NCBI RefSeq assembly: GCF_017654505.1
Contig: NC_054538.1
Location: forward strand, 61,704,178 to 61,768,177
DNA from: Polyodon spathula
Taxonomy: Eukaryota > Chordata > Actinopteri > Acipenseriformes > Polyodontidae
Reading direction: 5' to 3'
Length of the DNA: 64,000 nucleotides
Shown: one piece after another, positions 14,501 through 28,314 of the stretch
Layout: every line of letters starts with the position of its first letter
Position numbering within the stretch: the stretch's first letter is position 1
Program-made: the position numbers and the translations under genes
The notes under the pieces: model-generated
The model's input: only the letters and a program-made list of their open reading frames with translations
What the model was told of the DNA's origin: nothing
The model's database searches: none

Positions 14501-15885
14501 CAAAGTTTTGCAAAAATGTATAATGGAAGGTAAAGGAAAGTAGCAGTTAAAAATATACCATATGTTACAGATAAAACAAGCCTGTGACCCATTTAAATGT
14601 AACCTTTTGATAATAGATTTGAAAAGTTGCATGCAAATTCGAGATACTACTGAATAATCAAATTGTCAAAACCCATTTGATTATGCAATTCTTCGCTTCT
14701 ATTTGCAATGGCACAAACAGAAAGGTACTGTTTGACATAGTGCCATTTCAATGACAAAATACAATCTACTGCTCAAATAATTCTACAGAGGGATTAACAT
14801 TTCTGAGGTTGAGCCAGAGATTATGGGTGCGGATCTTGAATTTCATCATCTTTCCATGGCACAATAGCTTATTCTTCTCTTTTTCATCTATTCTCTGATG
14901 AAGGGTCAGGAAAGCTTAGCTTCTCTGTTGCATTCATTTCATTTCTACATTAACCAGATACCTTGCAGTCTTTAGCCCTTCTCTGTCGAGCCAATCCTGA
15001 ACCCCTTCCACTGTACTCAGGGGGAGCTGGCATGGCGATTCAATCAAATGCTGCCATCAGGTGGCTGAAATGCACCATGCATGGCTTTTGTCCATTAAAA
15101 TGACCGCAATTACTTCAACAATGAGATGAAAAATAGGGTATTATCCCCTGCCAAAAGCAACGTTACAAATCCAGAAACTATGCCAAACAAAGTTCGGTTA
15201 TAAAGAAGCCCATGGATTTGGAAGAAACTGAAGGAAGTTTAAAAGGATTTGCTTCCCGATTTGAGTGCAATTTAACAATATAATCTACGTTTAAGTCTTT
15301 TTACCAAAAACATTGTTATGTATAATTGAGGAATTATAATAAATATACTGTATTATCTTTGGCAGACAGCATTCCATAATTATGACATTTAAAATGCATA
15401 CTACTATAATGACAATTTGGCAATAGGTTGTGTAAAAGCTTATTAACACAGGTCTGTGATACACTGCTCCCTTCAACAACTCTTCCAGCTCGTCCTCATC
15501 CAATCCTCAAATGTGTTCTGAAATGCACCCAAACATGATCTTTCTGAAGCGATCTCCTCGTTGCCAGCTTTCGCTTGTGTCAATTTCTGTGCAATGATAA
15601 GCAGTGAAGTTAGAGAGTGTTAGGGTAGACTTTGTCTCACTGGGTTATATCTACTTGCACTCATTCTTTTATTCCCCCTTGGTGGTCACTGATTGTGTCT
15701 ATCCTCTATCTGTTCACTTGCTCGGGTCCTGTAATAGGCAACATACTTTACATACAGCGGAGTGGGTTACGTGGAAAATGTCTCCGGTACCGCGGTAAAC
15801 TCGTCGCGGTTATCGTGCGGTGCCGCTTGAAATGTACAGCCAATACTTTCTTTTTCCAGCAGAGTGCGTGTGAACAAGATGGCTC

Positions 15886-16441
15886 TGTAGGGGCGACGTC
15901 AGACCAGAAATAGACTCCAAATACTGATGAATGGCGGTGAGTTTTATTGCAAATAATAATAATAAACAAAAAGGTTTAAACAAAACACTGCACTTGAGGC
16001 CAAAATAAAAAGGTAAACAAAACAGACAACACTAAACAAGACAGTGGACGAACAAGTACTGAGCTGGCACTTCCAGCACGCTGTAGCAATTGTTATCTCA
16101 AAGCCCAAAAAACTCCTCCTCTCCAGTTCTCCATTCACGAACACACAACCCCGAGTGAGTGCTAACATGCAGCTGTACCGAGACTCGATTGCTAATCAGT
16201 CATTCAATTGGAGTCTCGGTACAACTGCACGTGAATTAATAAAAGTCCAATTCCCTGTGCTCACATTATTTTACTTGCACGTGAAGTGCTGTGCAATCCT
16301 TGTGCCTAAATACAAAATATACATTTTGCTCGCAACCCATATTTATATCCTGTGTATTTTATACATAAACACCAACATTAAGCACACTACATACAACATA
16401 AAACACTAATAAAACATAAAGTGGAGGGACACTCAGCCACA
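15886..16441 (-). mobile_element. LTR-like element C (probable solo LTR)
   Basis: On the minus strand it starts TGTGGCTGAGTGTCCCTCCA and ends TCTGACGTCGCCCCTACA, sharing both termini with element A while the interior differs. AATAAAACTCACC near the 3' end is a plausible polyadenylation signal. A 13-bp perfect inverted repeat lies at 16174-16186 and 16211-16223. No clear target duplication. Confidence 0.5.
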
Positions 16442-19400
16442 GTGCACCAGAGAGCTTTTAGGACTGGGCTGTATACTGTTGTTCATTCAAGATGATTTCT
16501 GCTCAGGATTTGTTTAATTCTCCTTCCCTCTCTTGGGAACTGTATTAACAAACTGTAATAAGCAAATACATTGTTCAGGTTTTTTTTTTTTCCCCATATA
16601 TCGTAGGAAAGGGATGGGATGGAAGTTATAAAAAATCCTCTGAACAACATGTCAATTTAAACAGCACAAAAGAGAGTAAGTAGTGGGGTTCCGAAAAATA
16701 TAGCGTTACACGTCCCCACGTGCTGCTACAACTGTTTAAATAACGTACTTTTCATTGTGAATATCCTGGCAACGTTTTTCCACTTATAAAACTTTAAAGT
16801 TTGTTTCAAAGCTATTTTCAAAATGGCCGCTGTTAACATTCTGTTACAGATAATAAATTACCAGACCATGGTTTAAATTGTTTCAACTCAAATTGGATGT
16901 AACATTTTAAAATGACAAAGGCTGGTACAATGTTGCAATATACAAACTAATAAAACTTGTGTACAAATATGTATTGTGTAATGTCTAAGGATATGATTTT
17001 GGCACAGTGATTTTTAGTACATTTCACGGGCGAGTTGCGGGGGGAAAAATAAAAAAAAAGAATTTGCGGTAAGGGCACCAAGTAATGTAGATTTAGCTAC
17101 ATCACACATAAGAGCTTATAAATAATACAACAAACACCAATAATATAGACCAGGGCTGTGAATCTGTTTAATTGACCACATGTTTAAACCCGCTGTTAAT
17201 CCGGCCGTTTAACTGTTTAAAAAGGCCATAAATGTAATGTTTCACTCATTTCATATTTTTATATTTTACTTCCAATATTAAGTCATATTTTAACCTCTGT
17301 TTGTTATTCAAAGCGTGTACCTTATAGCTCCACTTGAAGGCAAACAACGGTAAGCATAAAAGCACAAAGGACTGTAAGGTTAGCACTAAAATGTAATCTA
17401 GTTTCATAGCATAAAAACAAACAAACAAACAAACAAACAAAAAAAAAAAAACATTCATTGTCGATTTTACAACGTACCATTTCCCCATAAGCTCCATAAA
17501 AAGTGTGGGTACCAAACATCGAAAAAACAACTAAATATTTAAATTAATTCAATTTTTTGTTTCATTCACTCGTATATTGTTGGCACGAAACAAAACAAGT
17601 CCTGAAACAAAAACCTTTTCTTTTCCAATAAAAATCAAAGCCGTTGTCAGATACAATACTAGTTCCCAGCAACCCTCGTTAACAAAGATTGCATAGGGCC
17701 CATAAGACCGGAAAAAAGGCAATGCGATGGAACCAGAACCCAGAGTAGGAAGTTTTGTATGCTGGAAACTATTTACTGGATACTGCTACAGGGACTGCTT
17801 GTTTGGCCTGAGTGAAGAGACACCAAAGAGAATAAAATATCTGTGGAGATAGCTGCACATAAATGCTGCGTGCACACACAACCAAACAACTTACAGATAC
17901 TGGCAGATTTGCATTTTCAGCATGACATTCTGCATTTGATAGAAATAAAAGGAAGCACCTAATCAAATGGGTTTTTACATCCACCTCCAAGATTTCAGGG
18001 ATTTTTGTTCCAATTCACGAATTTCACAATTTCTATGTCCGTGAAAAAATCATAGCCTTAGTAATCACCAATGCAGTATCCCTCATCCTTTCTATGCAGG
18101 TATACAAAGTGCCAAAGTCACCCCTCACCCCAGCCTGCGCCAGGGAAAATAAAGTGATTTCATCTTCCCCACTCTTGCTTTGAAGACAGGTGTTACAGAA
18201 CTAATTGATGTTCCAGGGTCAGACGCTGGTATATTAGGCCCCCGAACATAAGACTAAAGTGTACAACACCCACCTGGTCCCACTGGAGTGCCAAAAAGAG
18301 TAAGCTCATCATCTTTCATTCTTCCACACAACAAGTTTTATTCCCAACCATGGGTGTCTATTTCAAAGTGCAATAAAGTTTGTTAAAGGAAAATAAATGT
18401 TTGTTTTTACAAAACCAGTAACAAAAGGACTTGAGAAATTGCTTTTTTGTGACAATTTTGTAACATCAACATTTGATGATGCACAGCACAACACTAAAAA
18501 AAACACATTTGCTCACATTGCATTCCTTTTAAATCTAATGAAAATTCATTTAGAAAAAAAACACTGATTTTATGATACAAACAAAAGATGGGAAAATATG
18601 CTAAAATATTTGCTATTATAATATCTAATCTGTTTTCTAGCCTTAAAGCAGACTTACGATGCGTGCTGTATTTATGACATTTAGTTTTCAGCATCTTCAC
18701 TAAATCAAAGTTTGTACCGTTCATTTCAATTGTAAATCGTGTTTGTTCCTTGAAAGGGAGTGCCAATGAAACTACACCATCTGAGAAGTTCTAAAGAAAA
18801 CTGTGCCACCTGCCGGTTCTTCAGGTTCCCCCCCCCCCCCCCCCACCCCCACAAACATCGTTGACGCATGTTTAAAAACAGCAACAGACCCGTAACTCAC
18901 GGTGCACTGCCGTATCGGGGGACTTTTTATATGGAATCCACTATAACAGCTGTCCAGGAAATGTTAGTTTTACAGTAGATTCTTAGAGGATCACTTATTT
19001 TAAAAAAGACCCAGAAAAAAAAGGACAACCTTACTAACTTTTTCTGTTTAAAAAAATGTTGAAAACCCGAATGTATTACTGTTGATGGGGAACGCAGCAT
19101 GGGCAGTCTCCAGTTATTTGCACTGTACTGTGCTAAACCAGGAATCCAATTTGTTGTTGGCTTTCCTTTGAACAAATCTTGCAAACCAGTGTTTCTTCCC
19201 CAAGCTAAGGCCAGCGTCTTAAAGGAAAAGGATTTTGCAATGCCCTCATTGTGGAGAATGTCAGATTCTGTGTTGAGCATGTCTTTGATCACTTTGTTAT
19301 TAGTGTGGTATGTATAGACAAGAGGGATTCTGTTCTCATTGTGATCTTGTTTTTTTTTTAAATGTACATGCTTTGTTCTTTTATTCTTTTAACATGCCAG

Positions 19401-20411
19401 CGTGACCACCTTTACAGAGGTACCGCTGCGGTACTCATTTTCCTTGTCACAAAACGGCTTCAAAGAAATGACTCTCAGGCCCCTGAAAACACACAAAAAA
19501 TAAAAATAAAAATTGGGAAAAGATTTAAAGTAGGCAAGACGGAAATTGTGCCTTGTCATCTGAGTTGGTGCGGCCAAAATAAATTTAAATCAAAGTGCAA
19601 AACGCACATAAAACTAGCAAGTATGAGAGCAGATCATTCAGATTTGCCTTTTTCTGAAGATGCCTAGCATGTGTTAGACAGCGAGCTAGCTCACCTTACA
19701 TCGTGCCTTTCAGTTGTGTTCAAATCTGTGAAATGTGTTTGGTCTCAGCCCAGCCTCAAGTAAACATTCATTCATCTCTTAAAACCACCACTGAATTCTG
19801 CACAAATTTTGGGTTCCAGGGTGAATGGTAGAAAGGCTTCAAGTCAAGATTGTGGTGCATGAACAGTGCTGTTAGTGGAAAACTGATATTGTAGCACCTT
19901 TCATTATACTTGACTATAACAAGTGTAATTTTTTTCTCTAAATTCACAAAATGTGAATATTCCAAAAAATATAAATGAAAGAATCCATAAAAAACAACAA
20001 CTATTGGTCCAGCATCATGTTAAAAAAAACTACATAGAAAAGAATGTCAAAACCATGGCACATGTGGGTACAAACATAAGTGTGACATACACTTCCACTA
20101 CATCTCTATCGTCAGGTAAAAAGTGAAAAAACTAAGCATTTATTAATACACAATCAACAAACCAGAACAGAGCCAACTACTCAAACTTGGCACTGGATTG
20201 CATACGGTGCAGTTCCAATAATGAAGCATTCCAAGGGACCAGGCTTAAGTCAATAAACAGCAAGAGCATCGTGACCTCACCTGAACTTGCATAGGTAAGT
20301 AAGCACATGGACATCAGCAGACCAAAAGGCTTTTGCTTTGATGTAGTGTAAACTGGAAAACATGTTTCTCTACTTGACTTAAATAAGAGGTAAACCTAGA
20401 ATGAATTATCA

Positions 20412-20499
<88 letters not shown>
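20412..20499. repeat. (GT)n(TA)n array
   Basis: Eight to nine GT units then about 35 TA units. Confidence 0.95.
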
Positions 20500-20503
<4 letters not shown>

Positions 20504-20887
20504 CAAAATCAGTGTAAATGTGCAAACTATACATGGTGAAACTGGGAACAAGTGTTGAGTAATGCTTGTTTATATAAAAATGGAAAAAGTATAAAGAATT
20601 GTTCCCAAGGCAGTAGGCGGTAGGCAGCTTAGTTCTCTCAAAATGCTGTGAAAATTGCAAAGGTGAATCTAACAGAGAACTAAGATTACAGGTTACAGCA
20701 GACAATTCAACCAAAAAAAACAAGATAGCAACTGAGTAAAGTAATAATTCTCATAGCTGCCAATAAACAAAATGCACCTCCGAGCCTCTATTCGGTTAAA
20801 AAACTGTTGTTGATCAAAGCGACTATTCGGTATATGAACTACTAATACCAGATTCTGCTACTAATACCAGATTCTGCAGAGTCAACT

Positions 20888-20921
20888 GGGGGGGGGGGGG
20901 GGGGGGGGGGTGGGGGGTGGG
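20888..20921. repeat. G-run (23 G, then G-rich)
   Basis: Uninterrupted G from 20888 to 20910, then TGGGGGGTGGG. Confidence 0.9.
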
Positions 20922-21154
20922 TTGTCAAGTAGAGAGTGTTGACTTTTTGCAGGAAGTAGTATTTTTTAAAATAAGGTAGATATCGATTACAAAAGAGGGA
21001 AACACAATTCAAAGTTGCTGCAGTATGTCCACTGTTTTGTCATTTCAAACATTTTCACAAAACAAACATTAAACTTTAAAGCTGCAGTGTCCAGTGCAAA
21101 ACACATCGTGAAAAAAAAAAAAAAATGTAGCGGAAAATGCAATGTTAATATAAT

Positions 21155-21158
<4 letters not shown>

Positions 21159-21246
<88 letters not shown>

Positions 21247-21262
21247 ATATAGATATATATTA
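21159..21262. repeat. (TA)n array
   Basis: About 50 TA units with two small interruptions, just left of the L1-like fragment. Confidence 0.95.
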
Positions 21263-21295
21263 TAACAAACAAACACCACACACGTGTCCGACTGA

Positions 21296-21560
21296 ATGAT
21301 GACTCCTCCACCAGAGCAGGATACTTCTGGCGTTGTTAACTGCAGCCAATCTATTTCACGGCTCTGGATAGACCCTACTCCTCCTACGATCACTACCTGG
21401 CTCTCAGACTTCAGAAGCATTGTTCATTTGGAACGCTCCACAGCCAGGATTAATAAGACACATCTGACAACTACACAGGCATGGAGTGCAACGGCTGCTG
21501 ATTTGGCTACACTCATTAAATTACTTCCTTTTCTTTATTTTTATACTCATTTCTAATTTT
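21296..21560 (+). pseudogene. L1-like LINE 3' end fragment
   Basis: One plus-strand frame reads PPPEQDTSGVVNCSQSISRL, then PTPPTITTWLSDFRSIVHLE and ERSTARINKTHLTTTQAWSA. The pattern (W-L at the start of a helix, LE, then W near the end) is that of the extreme C-terminus of L1/Tx1-type ORF2. It is followed by an AT-rich 3' tail. Recognition is by pattern memory; moderate certainty. Confidence 0.4.
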
Positions 21561-21821
21561 GGTATATCATTTTATTTTTAGATATTACTATTATGGTATT
21601 TTTTTATTATTATTATAATGTGCAAGTAAAATATGCTTATTTAATACAACCCCTAATTACAGTGCTCCCCTTTTAGAACACTGGGAGCCATATTTGGAGA
21701 CAGTGCTACTTGTGTTCTGTCTTACAAGAATACTAGTACTAGTGTATTGGCTTTGTGGTGCAAATGGGAGCATACTGCCTTATATCCTGTTCCACAATAT
21801 AAAAGGGATGCCTTACACAGG

Positions 21822-21826
<5 letters not shown>

Positions 21827-21870
<44 letters not shown>
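21827..21870. repeat. (CA)n microsatellite
   Basis: About 22 uninterrupted CA units. Confidence 0.95.
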
Positions 21871-21872
<2 letters not shown>

Positions 21873-22193
21873 GCATGATGAAACTGAATCTAATCAAAAT
21901 GTAAACTTCTCAAAGTATAATTACACACTTTGGTTTTCCAAATTAGTTAATTTCTTTATTGTTCATCTTCAATAAAGAATTTGTAACAAATACCAAAATC
22001 TCAAAGCAGGGCCAGCCAAAACAGAAATGTGTAGGTGCTGAAATGTTTACAAATCAAACAATTCTATAAATAAAAATAATAAAAAAAAAAAAAAAAAATA
22101 AAACTAATAAAGCTGATCAAGAAATGATCTCTTTGGACAATCAAATAGTAGGGTTGGGACAATATTGAAAATCTGTGAAATGATAAATTTCAG

Positions 22194-22230
<37 letters not shown>

Positions 22231-24324
22231 AAAATGCAATTATTATGGTGTTTGCTCATTTAGATTCTGCTGGTTATACAAATATAAAATACAGTCCTTC
22301 AAACCGAGGACAGGTTACCTGGGACAATTAAGTGTCCGGTTTACATTTAAAAAAACCAAACAAAACAAAAACGCATGCATGTTACTGGTGCTCAATTTAT
22401 TTTAAATGTATTTTCCTTTTCGCTAAAATACAATTTCTGTAATATGTTTTTTGTTCTCCTTACATTAAGAATGACAGTACAGTATACAAATACTAAAATC
22501 AAATCACCACCCAGTGCATTTTTACTTTCACCTATGGGCTACTGTAAATAACGGTAACAAACACGATAAATCATGCCTTCTCTGTACACATTACTGTAGA
22601 ATTCAGAAATAATAAAACACTATTTTAAGTTGAAACTAAAGGAATTGAGCACACTTTCTTTTTACTCAACTGTTTAATAGTACACAAAACAACAAAATAG
22701 TTAATGTTGCTGCATTAACAAGCTATGATACCATACAGTACCTTACATATACTACAGACAATAAAGAAATAATAAATACATTTTAAATGTACATAGAATA
22801 CTTTACGTGATGCTGGATTAAAAACATATAGCCTACCTACCATTTTCCAAAATAGTCCACAATTATTTTCTGTTGGTATGATAACCTTAGTGTAGCATAT
22901 TTTGTACATAGGGTCACCGCCTTTTTTCAACAAAATCTCACAAGAGCCTCACAACCACTGGGTCTTCGTTTGGGCGGAAGTGGCGGCTGCTCCATTACAC
23001 TACAAGATATACTAATTCAATATTACTAGCACAGACAGATTACGAGGAATTACTTGTGGAATAATTAATCAGAAAATAGTATACAGTATTCAGCTGTCAT
23101 TAAAAATCGTCATAATGAATACAATATCGTACATTTTCGATAACACTGCATTTTTTTTTTTTATCGTGACTTATGTTCAATACAATATTACTGAGTTATC
23201 AGAAATCATCCCAACCGTAGTACAAAGACCAAGCATCAGTTCCATGCCGAGCAGCACAGATATGACGGCATTGGACTCGGTATCAGATCGATGTTTTAAA
23301 ACGTGTGTACTATGCATTCAAAGTTAATTATTTCTCCTTTGTGAGATTAGGTATGCACTTGAATACCAAACCAGGATTGACAGTAAACATATCCAATAAT
23401 ATAGATTTGAAAAATGCCCGTTTTGTGAAGAATTATTACAGTCTAGGGCTGCTGTCAACTGCTGAGTAAGAACAAGGAATTGAGAGTGGAGAAAAGCCAA
23501 CAATCCACACAGAGAATATACCATTTATTTGTGGAAATAATACCTTTGGAACCTGAAATTATCCAGTTTCCAGCATGAATTTCAGTTAAACCCTGTTTAC
23601 AGCACAAACAGTCGCTTGATGGCAGTGAATAATTTTCCAGGCAATTAACCAAACAGAATTCCCTTTTGCTCAGTGCAGACAAAACCCAAGCAAACTGAAA
23701 ATCTCTATATACACAATGTATGGCAATTCCCAGAAGACATAACTGCTGAAACAGGAAGAGTGAATATATGGCATCATGAGACAACACAGGTTCTGCAGTT
23801 AATGTATAAACTGAAGACACTGCTGTTTCAGACTATTCTCAAGCAGCCCATTAGGACATTTAAAACACAAGAACCAAACAGCAGAGACAGTACATATTCC
23901 ACATTTAAATATTTTTGCAATTTTATTTGTAAAAAAATAAAATAAAAAAATAAAATAAAATTATATATATCTATGAGAGAGAGAGAGAGAGAGAGCGAGA
24001 GAGCGATTTTAACTGCATCTACTTACTGGTGAAAATTGGGAAGGCTGTATTATGTAATACCATTTTCTATCCACTATGGGGCACTAAATACACAGTTTTT
24101 ACAAGGCCCAGTTTTTATTTTACATCAACTTGTTTCTGGGAAATGTCTGCCTGTTATTAAAGAGAGACCAAACAGTTAAAATAGTCAACTTCTCAGAAGA
24201 TATTGGGGTTAATATTGGGAGGAGGTGAGAAAAGCAGCTAAGCTACATAATACACACATACATGAATGAGGTTGGTCAAAAAAAAGGGACATGAGCATGT
24301 ATAAAAAAAAGAAAAACAACTTAC

Positions 24325-24378
24325 GTTTTCTATGACAAATGTCCATTCCTTATCTTCAAACTCTTCTGCATGAGGATC
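24325..24378 (-). CDS. EHBP1: EHBP1 coding exon 4 (microexon-like, residues 87-104)
   Basis: A 54-base exon of exactly 18 codons, phase 0 at both ends, encoding DPHAEEFEDKEWTFVIEN. The acceptor is TTTTTTTAG and the donor is AAC|GTAAGT. It joins in frame to the ESPSGRRK sequence of the next exon exactly as in EHBP1 of other vertebrates. Because it is flanked by phase-0 junctions it could be skipped without a frameshift, but that would remove a conserved strand of the NT-C2 domain. It lies 3.8 kb below exon 3 and 20.6 kb above exon 5. Confidence 0.95.
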
Positions 24379-25134
24379 CTAAAAAAATATTTATTAAAAA
24401 GGAAGGAATTAATAATTGATACAATTATGCAAAAAGGTTATGATCAGTTCACTTTTTTTTTTTAAACTTTCAGCTGTTTGACATCTAATCAGTTTTCGGT
24501 AAAACTGAAATGCAAGTTTAAAACAAAACAAAAAAATGCATTTGTGCAGCCATTATTATACAAGTCATATTAAATTTTTTACACAACTGTGACAAATAAG
24601 CTAAATTATTGTAAAACTCATACTAATGTATTAGACACTTAAACATATTCTAGAAAGAAAACAATGTATTGAGACTTTTCTTGTTTGTTTGTTTTTTATT
24701 AATATTATTTCCCTAAGCAGCACTGCAACTAATGGTTTTCAAAACTCAAATAAATAAATAAATAAATAAACAAAACACAAAATGTTTGCTTCAAAGTGAC
24801 TGAAATCAGATGTCTGGCAGCACTTAAAACAGTTTCTGATTAAATAAAATGTAAAAAGTGGGGAGAAAGGAAACATTCTAATTCAGAAGGTTACCTAGAT
24901 TTATAAAATCGACAACAAAAACACAAAAGTGAGTACTCTGGCACTGCCACCCCCAAAAAACAAAGGCATTCTCCTTTATATGCTGGTTTACAAAAGCCTG
25001 TTACTATAATGCATGTGACTCTACTGTAAAGCCCTTACAATAAAATTCAATCAATGTACCAACAGAATGCAGCAACAAAGTAAATCAGACAAATGAAATA
25101 ACTTAATACATGCACAATAAATTAGATTACCTTG

Positions 25135-25168
<34 letters not shown>

Positions 25169-25418
25169 ACATGCCCTCCTCAAAGATGCATCTATTTAAG
25201 GTTCCTTGCAGATATTTGCACTCCAGGTGCACCCCTTTGAATCCAGGTTCTTATTTTTCTATTTTATGGAACCAGGTTGTAAACAGTCTTCCTCCAATTA
25301 CAGTACTATGAAGTTGTTTTTGGATGCAGATGCCCATGTCCTTAGCATCGCGTTCGGTTATTTTGCAGATTCAGAACCTCAATACTTTTGCATTTGGGTG
25401 TTTTAGTCAGTTTAGCAC

Positions 25419-25424
<6 letters not shown>

Positions 25425-25494
<70 letters not shown>
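25425..25494. repeat. (TA)n array
   Basis: About 35 uninterrupted TA units. Confidence 0.95.
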
Positions 25495-25497
<3 letters not shown>

Positions 25498-26200
25498 AAA
25501 AAACAGCCCTAGACATATGAACACCTAGACTATAGAGCCATGGTTTTCCCCACTGAGGGCTGACAGAATCAATCAGGTTAACTTTTCATAACTTTAGATT
25601 GCAGGTTACAATATCAAAATGATAAAGGGGATGTAAATATTTATCAACATGCAAAGTGTGTGATGAGCTTCCAAAAATGCAGCCACTGAAGTCTTCAGTG
25701 CGGTTTAATCTTTTGTCGTTATCATTTGCTTTGGAACTGTGAAGATTTTTATTTCATTTGGGAAAATAATAACCGTTGCATCCCTACTTTAAAAAGTTTA
25801 AAAAAAGAAGAATCTCTCTCTCTCTCATTGTTTACTGTTGACTTTAAACGGTGGCACAGACATATTGATTGATATTTGTGTTTGTTTGTATCTGTGCCAG
25901 GTCATCTAAGGAAATCCCCTTCAGTAACTTGTATTTGCAGTGCAAAGCCTGTTTAATAAAACATGCTGAAAGAAAAAAATTGGACAATGGTTTTGTAAAC
26001 AACTACAGTACAAGCCCAAGGTCAAGCATGTGCATACATATTCCTGCTTTATAACAAATTAAAAGCCTTCAGCATCATTTTTCACCAAAACCCCTTACCA
26101 GGGACCTGCATCCCTACAGTCAATGTCGATAACAGGACCACTTAAAACATACTATATTATTATCATCATCATTATTATTATCATTTATTACTGTTATCAC

Positions 26201-26201
<1 letters not shown>

Positions 26202-26247
<46 letters not shown>
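26202..26247. repeat. C-run of 46
   Basis: 46 consecutive C, preceded by an (ATT/ATC) tract. Confidence 0.9.
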
Positions 26248-26249
<2 letters not shown>

Positions 26250-26682
26250 AAACACAGCGATTTCCAAAAATAAAAAAAACTGCCAATTCGTATCCTTTTA
26301 TCAAATCTGAAGTTGAAACTGGTGCCAAGCATAATGAAACACCTGCCCTAGTCATCTATTTCCATGTGCTCCAGCCCTGGACAGGGTCCAGTTCTGTGCC
26401 CTGCATTGCCCTGGCTCAGTCTACAGTGTCTTCTTCAATGAAAAGGACAGGCAGATGCCCAGTGATGGGAAGAAAGTAGAAGTGGAGATATTTCACACAG
26501 GGTTACTCCAGAGCACTTCTGGCCCTGAAGCAGACAGTACAGGAAACAGCTGTGGACTGGCTTGCAGCTGCTCCAGGCCCCTCTATCAGCACTATTGAGA
26601 AGTGCCCATTTGAGATGTGTTTACACATTTTGCAATGTTATTTAGTAGTTTCTTTGATTACATAATGTTAAATAAAAACATT

Positions 26683-26738
26683 TAAATTATGTTCATATGG
26701 GATATAATAATAATTATATCCCATATGAACATAATTTA
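26683..26738. repeat. Perfect palindrome, 26-bp arms, 4-base loop
   Basis: Arms 26683-26708 and 26713-26738 are exact reverse complements, including the block ATGTTCATATGGGATATAAT. The loop is AATA. Arms contain CATATG and GGGATAT and are AT-rich. No coding or known repeat context is recognised. It could be a hairpin remnant of a MITE or a replication-born inverted duplication. Confidence 0.9.
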
Positions 26739-28218
26739 TATACATAAAGTCCAATAATTTTTGTTGTTTTTAAAAATGAAAAATTATATATTAAATAAAT
26801 AAATGGTCTAAATTCTGAAATTTCAAGTGATGCAAAACATTTGTCCATAGCTGTATACAAAAGATAAGCACAACACTTAAAGGCAAGACGTGTTAACTGT
26901 AAACATAATTTTACATAACTATTTCAAATGTGGTTTATCGCCAGTTTGTTTTTTCCCTTTTATTTGCTTTAGTCAATCAGCTTCAGCATTTCTCCTCCCT
27001 ACAGTAACCACAGAATACAGCCACTCAGCGTATTTTAAATTACCACTAAAGATGTAGCATTTACTTGCTTATGAAGAAAAAGGATCCTTCCAGTATTAGG
27101 TTATGATAACTCTGTTCATACTTAGACCAATGTTGTTGAAAGTGGTCTTTCACGGGATATTCACACCTGTGCGTTAGGTTTCAGAACTTACCCTTGGTCT
27201 AGACTTAAAGTTTAAGGTTTTACTGAATACAGGAGTTAATATTTTTATTATTTTTTGTCAACAAAACAATATTTTAAACTGTTTCTGAAAGAGGTACACC
27301 AATTGTTCCTACTTAATTGCCTTGTTAAACCAGCTTGCTTCTTAAATCTAATCATTTTATGTCATTTCAAAGCAATGCGTTTTCATTAGAAGTTACGAAA
27401 ATGCTTTCAGCTTCATTGATTTACAACATAAATATGAATGAATTCAGTGTATGCACAGTGAATAAATATAAAATAGACAGAACACACAACTCTCAGCTTT
27501 CTTTAAATGTGCAATTGTGTTATACTGACTGTCACAACCTACATTTACATTATCCTTTTATTAATTTCTCAGTCAACACTACAATTTGAAGAGATGGTTT
27601 TTACTGTATAGTGCAGCCAGAACAGTACTAGCAAAAGAATATGTGCACTGCAATCAGATTGTCTCTCTATTACTGTCCTTTGATGCAGGAAGGCGCCTGG
27701 TCACAAAATGAAGTAGGGTTTGTATCACACCTTGCCCAGGAAAACATCACTCAATTTGTACAAATTGGAGTAGCCCATCAAGATTATCCCATATTTCCCC
27801 CCAATCTGCAGCAGGAGAGTGCATCCCGCTATTACCAACGTGTATTCAGCTTCAGATACAATGCCTTTTAGAAACATTATGAAATACACTGCATTGCAAT
27901 TCTGTTTTATGAAATATTAACCTACTGCACACTGCAGCGCAATGACTGTGTAATGCATTGCATATTTTTTTTTGTCAACAGGGTATGGAAAATAAACCAG
28001 CCACTTTAATGCAGGCAAAGATAAAATCAACAAGCAGAACTTGTATTTAATTGTCACTCCACCGACCTCCATAAAACATTAGTTGTTTTATCGATTATCA
28101 TTCCTACTCTATATCCTGTCTGCAGAGGTGTTAGTATTAATGGTAATAACGTGACATTTGACTAGAAAAGGATAATAATTGAATTCAAGGAGCATTGATC
28201 ATTTATTAACACTCTTAC

Positions 28219-28314
28219 CTTAAAAAGTGTCACAGTGATCTCAATGTTCTCTGGAACTGGCCATACAACAACACCCCGGTAAGGATTTTTAATACCAGGC
28301 TGCCAGCTGTGGGA
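28219..28314 (-). CDS. EHBP1: EHBP1 coding exon 3 (residues 55-86)
   Basis: A 96-base exon, exactly 32 codons, phase 0 at both ends. The acceptor is a long T-run ending TTTTGCAG; the donor is AAG|GTAAGA. The peptide runs from SHSWQPGIKNPYRGVVVW to a C-terminal ITVTLFK and forms the central beta strands of the NT-C2 domain. The first residue is Ser where I remember Ala in mammals. The polypyrimidine tract is an unusually long T/A simple repeat on the genomic plus strand (28319-28358). Confidence 0.96.

Larger units (their letters stand above)
24379..28218 (-). other. EHBP1 intron 3 (3.8 kb)
   Basis: Contains an A-run at 25141-25166, a (TA)n array at 25425-25494, a 46-base C-run at 26202-26247 and a perfect palindrome at 26683-26738. 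The rest is AT-rich with no recognisable gene. Confidence 0.7.

Noticed and set aside
15291..15503. Minus-strand ORF beginning MDEDELEELLKGAVYHRP
   Set aside because: The acidic start looks protein-like, but the rest is low-complexity hydrophobic sequence, there are no convincing splice borders, and it does not fit EHBP1 order.
23205..23300. Stretch with ATTGGACTCGGTATCAGATC, similar to common fish interspersed repeats
   Set aside because: Similarity is to a vague remembered pattern, with no termini or coding block to confirm it.
25760..25786. TAGGGATGCAACGGTTATTA-type sequence on the minus strand, resembling a hAT terminus
   Set aside because: No partner terminus or 8-bp target duplication could be found nearby; too little to annotate.
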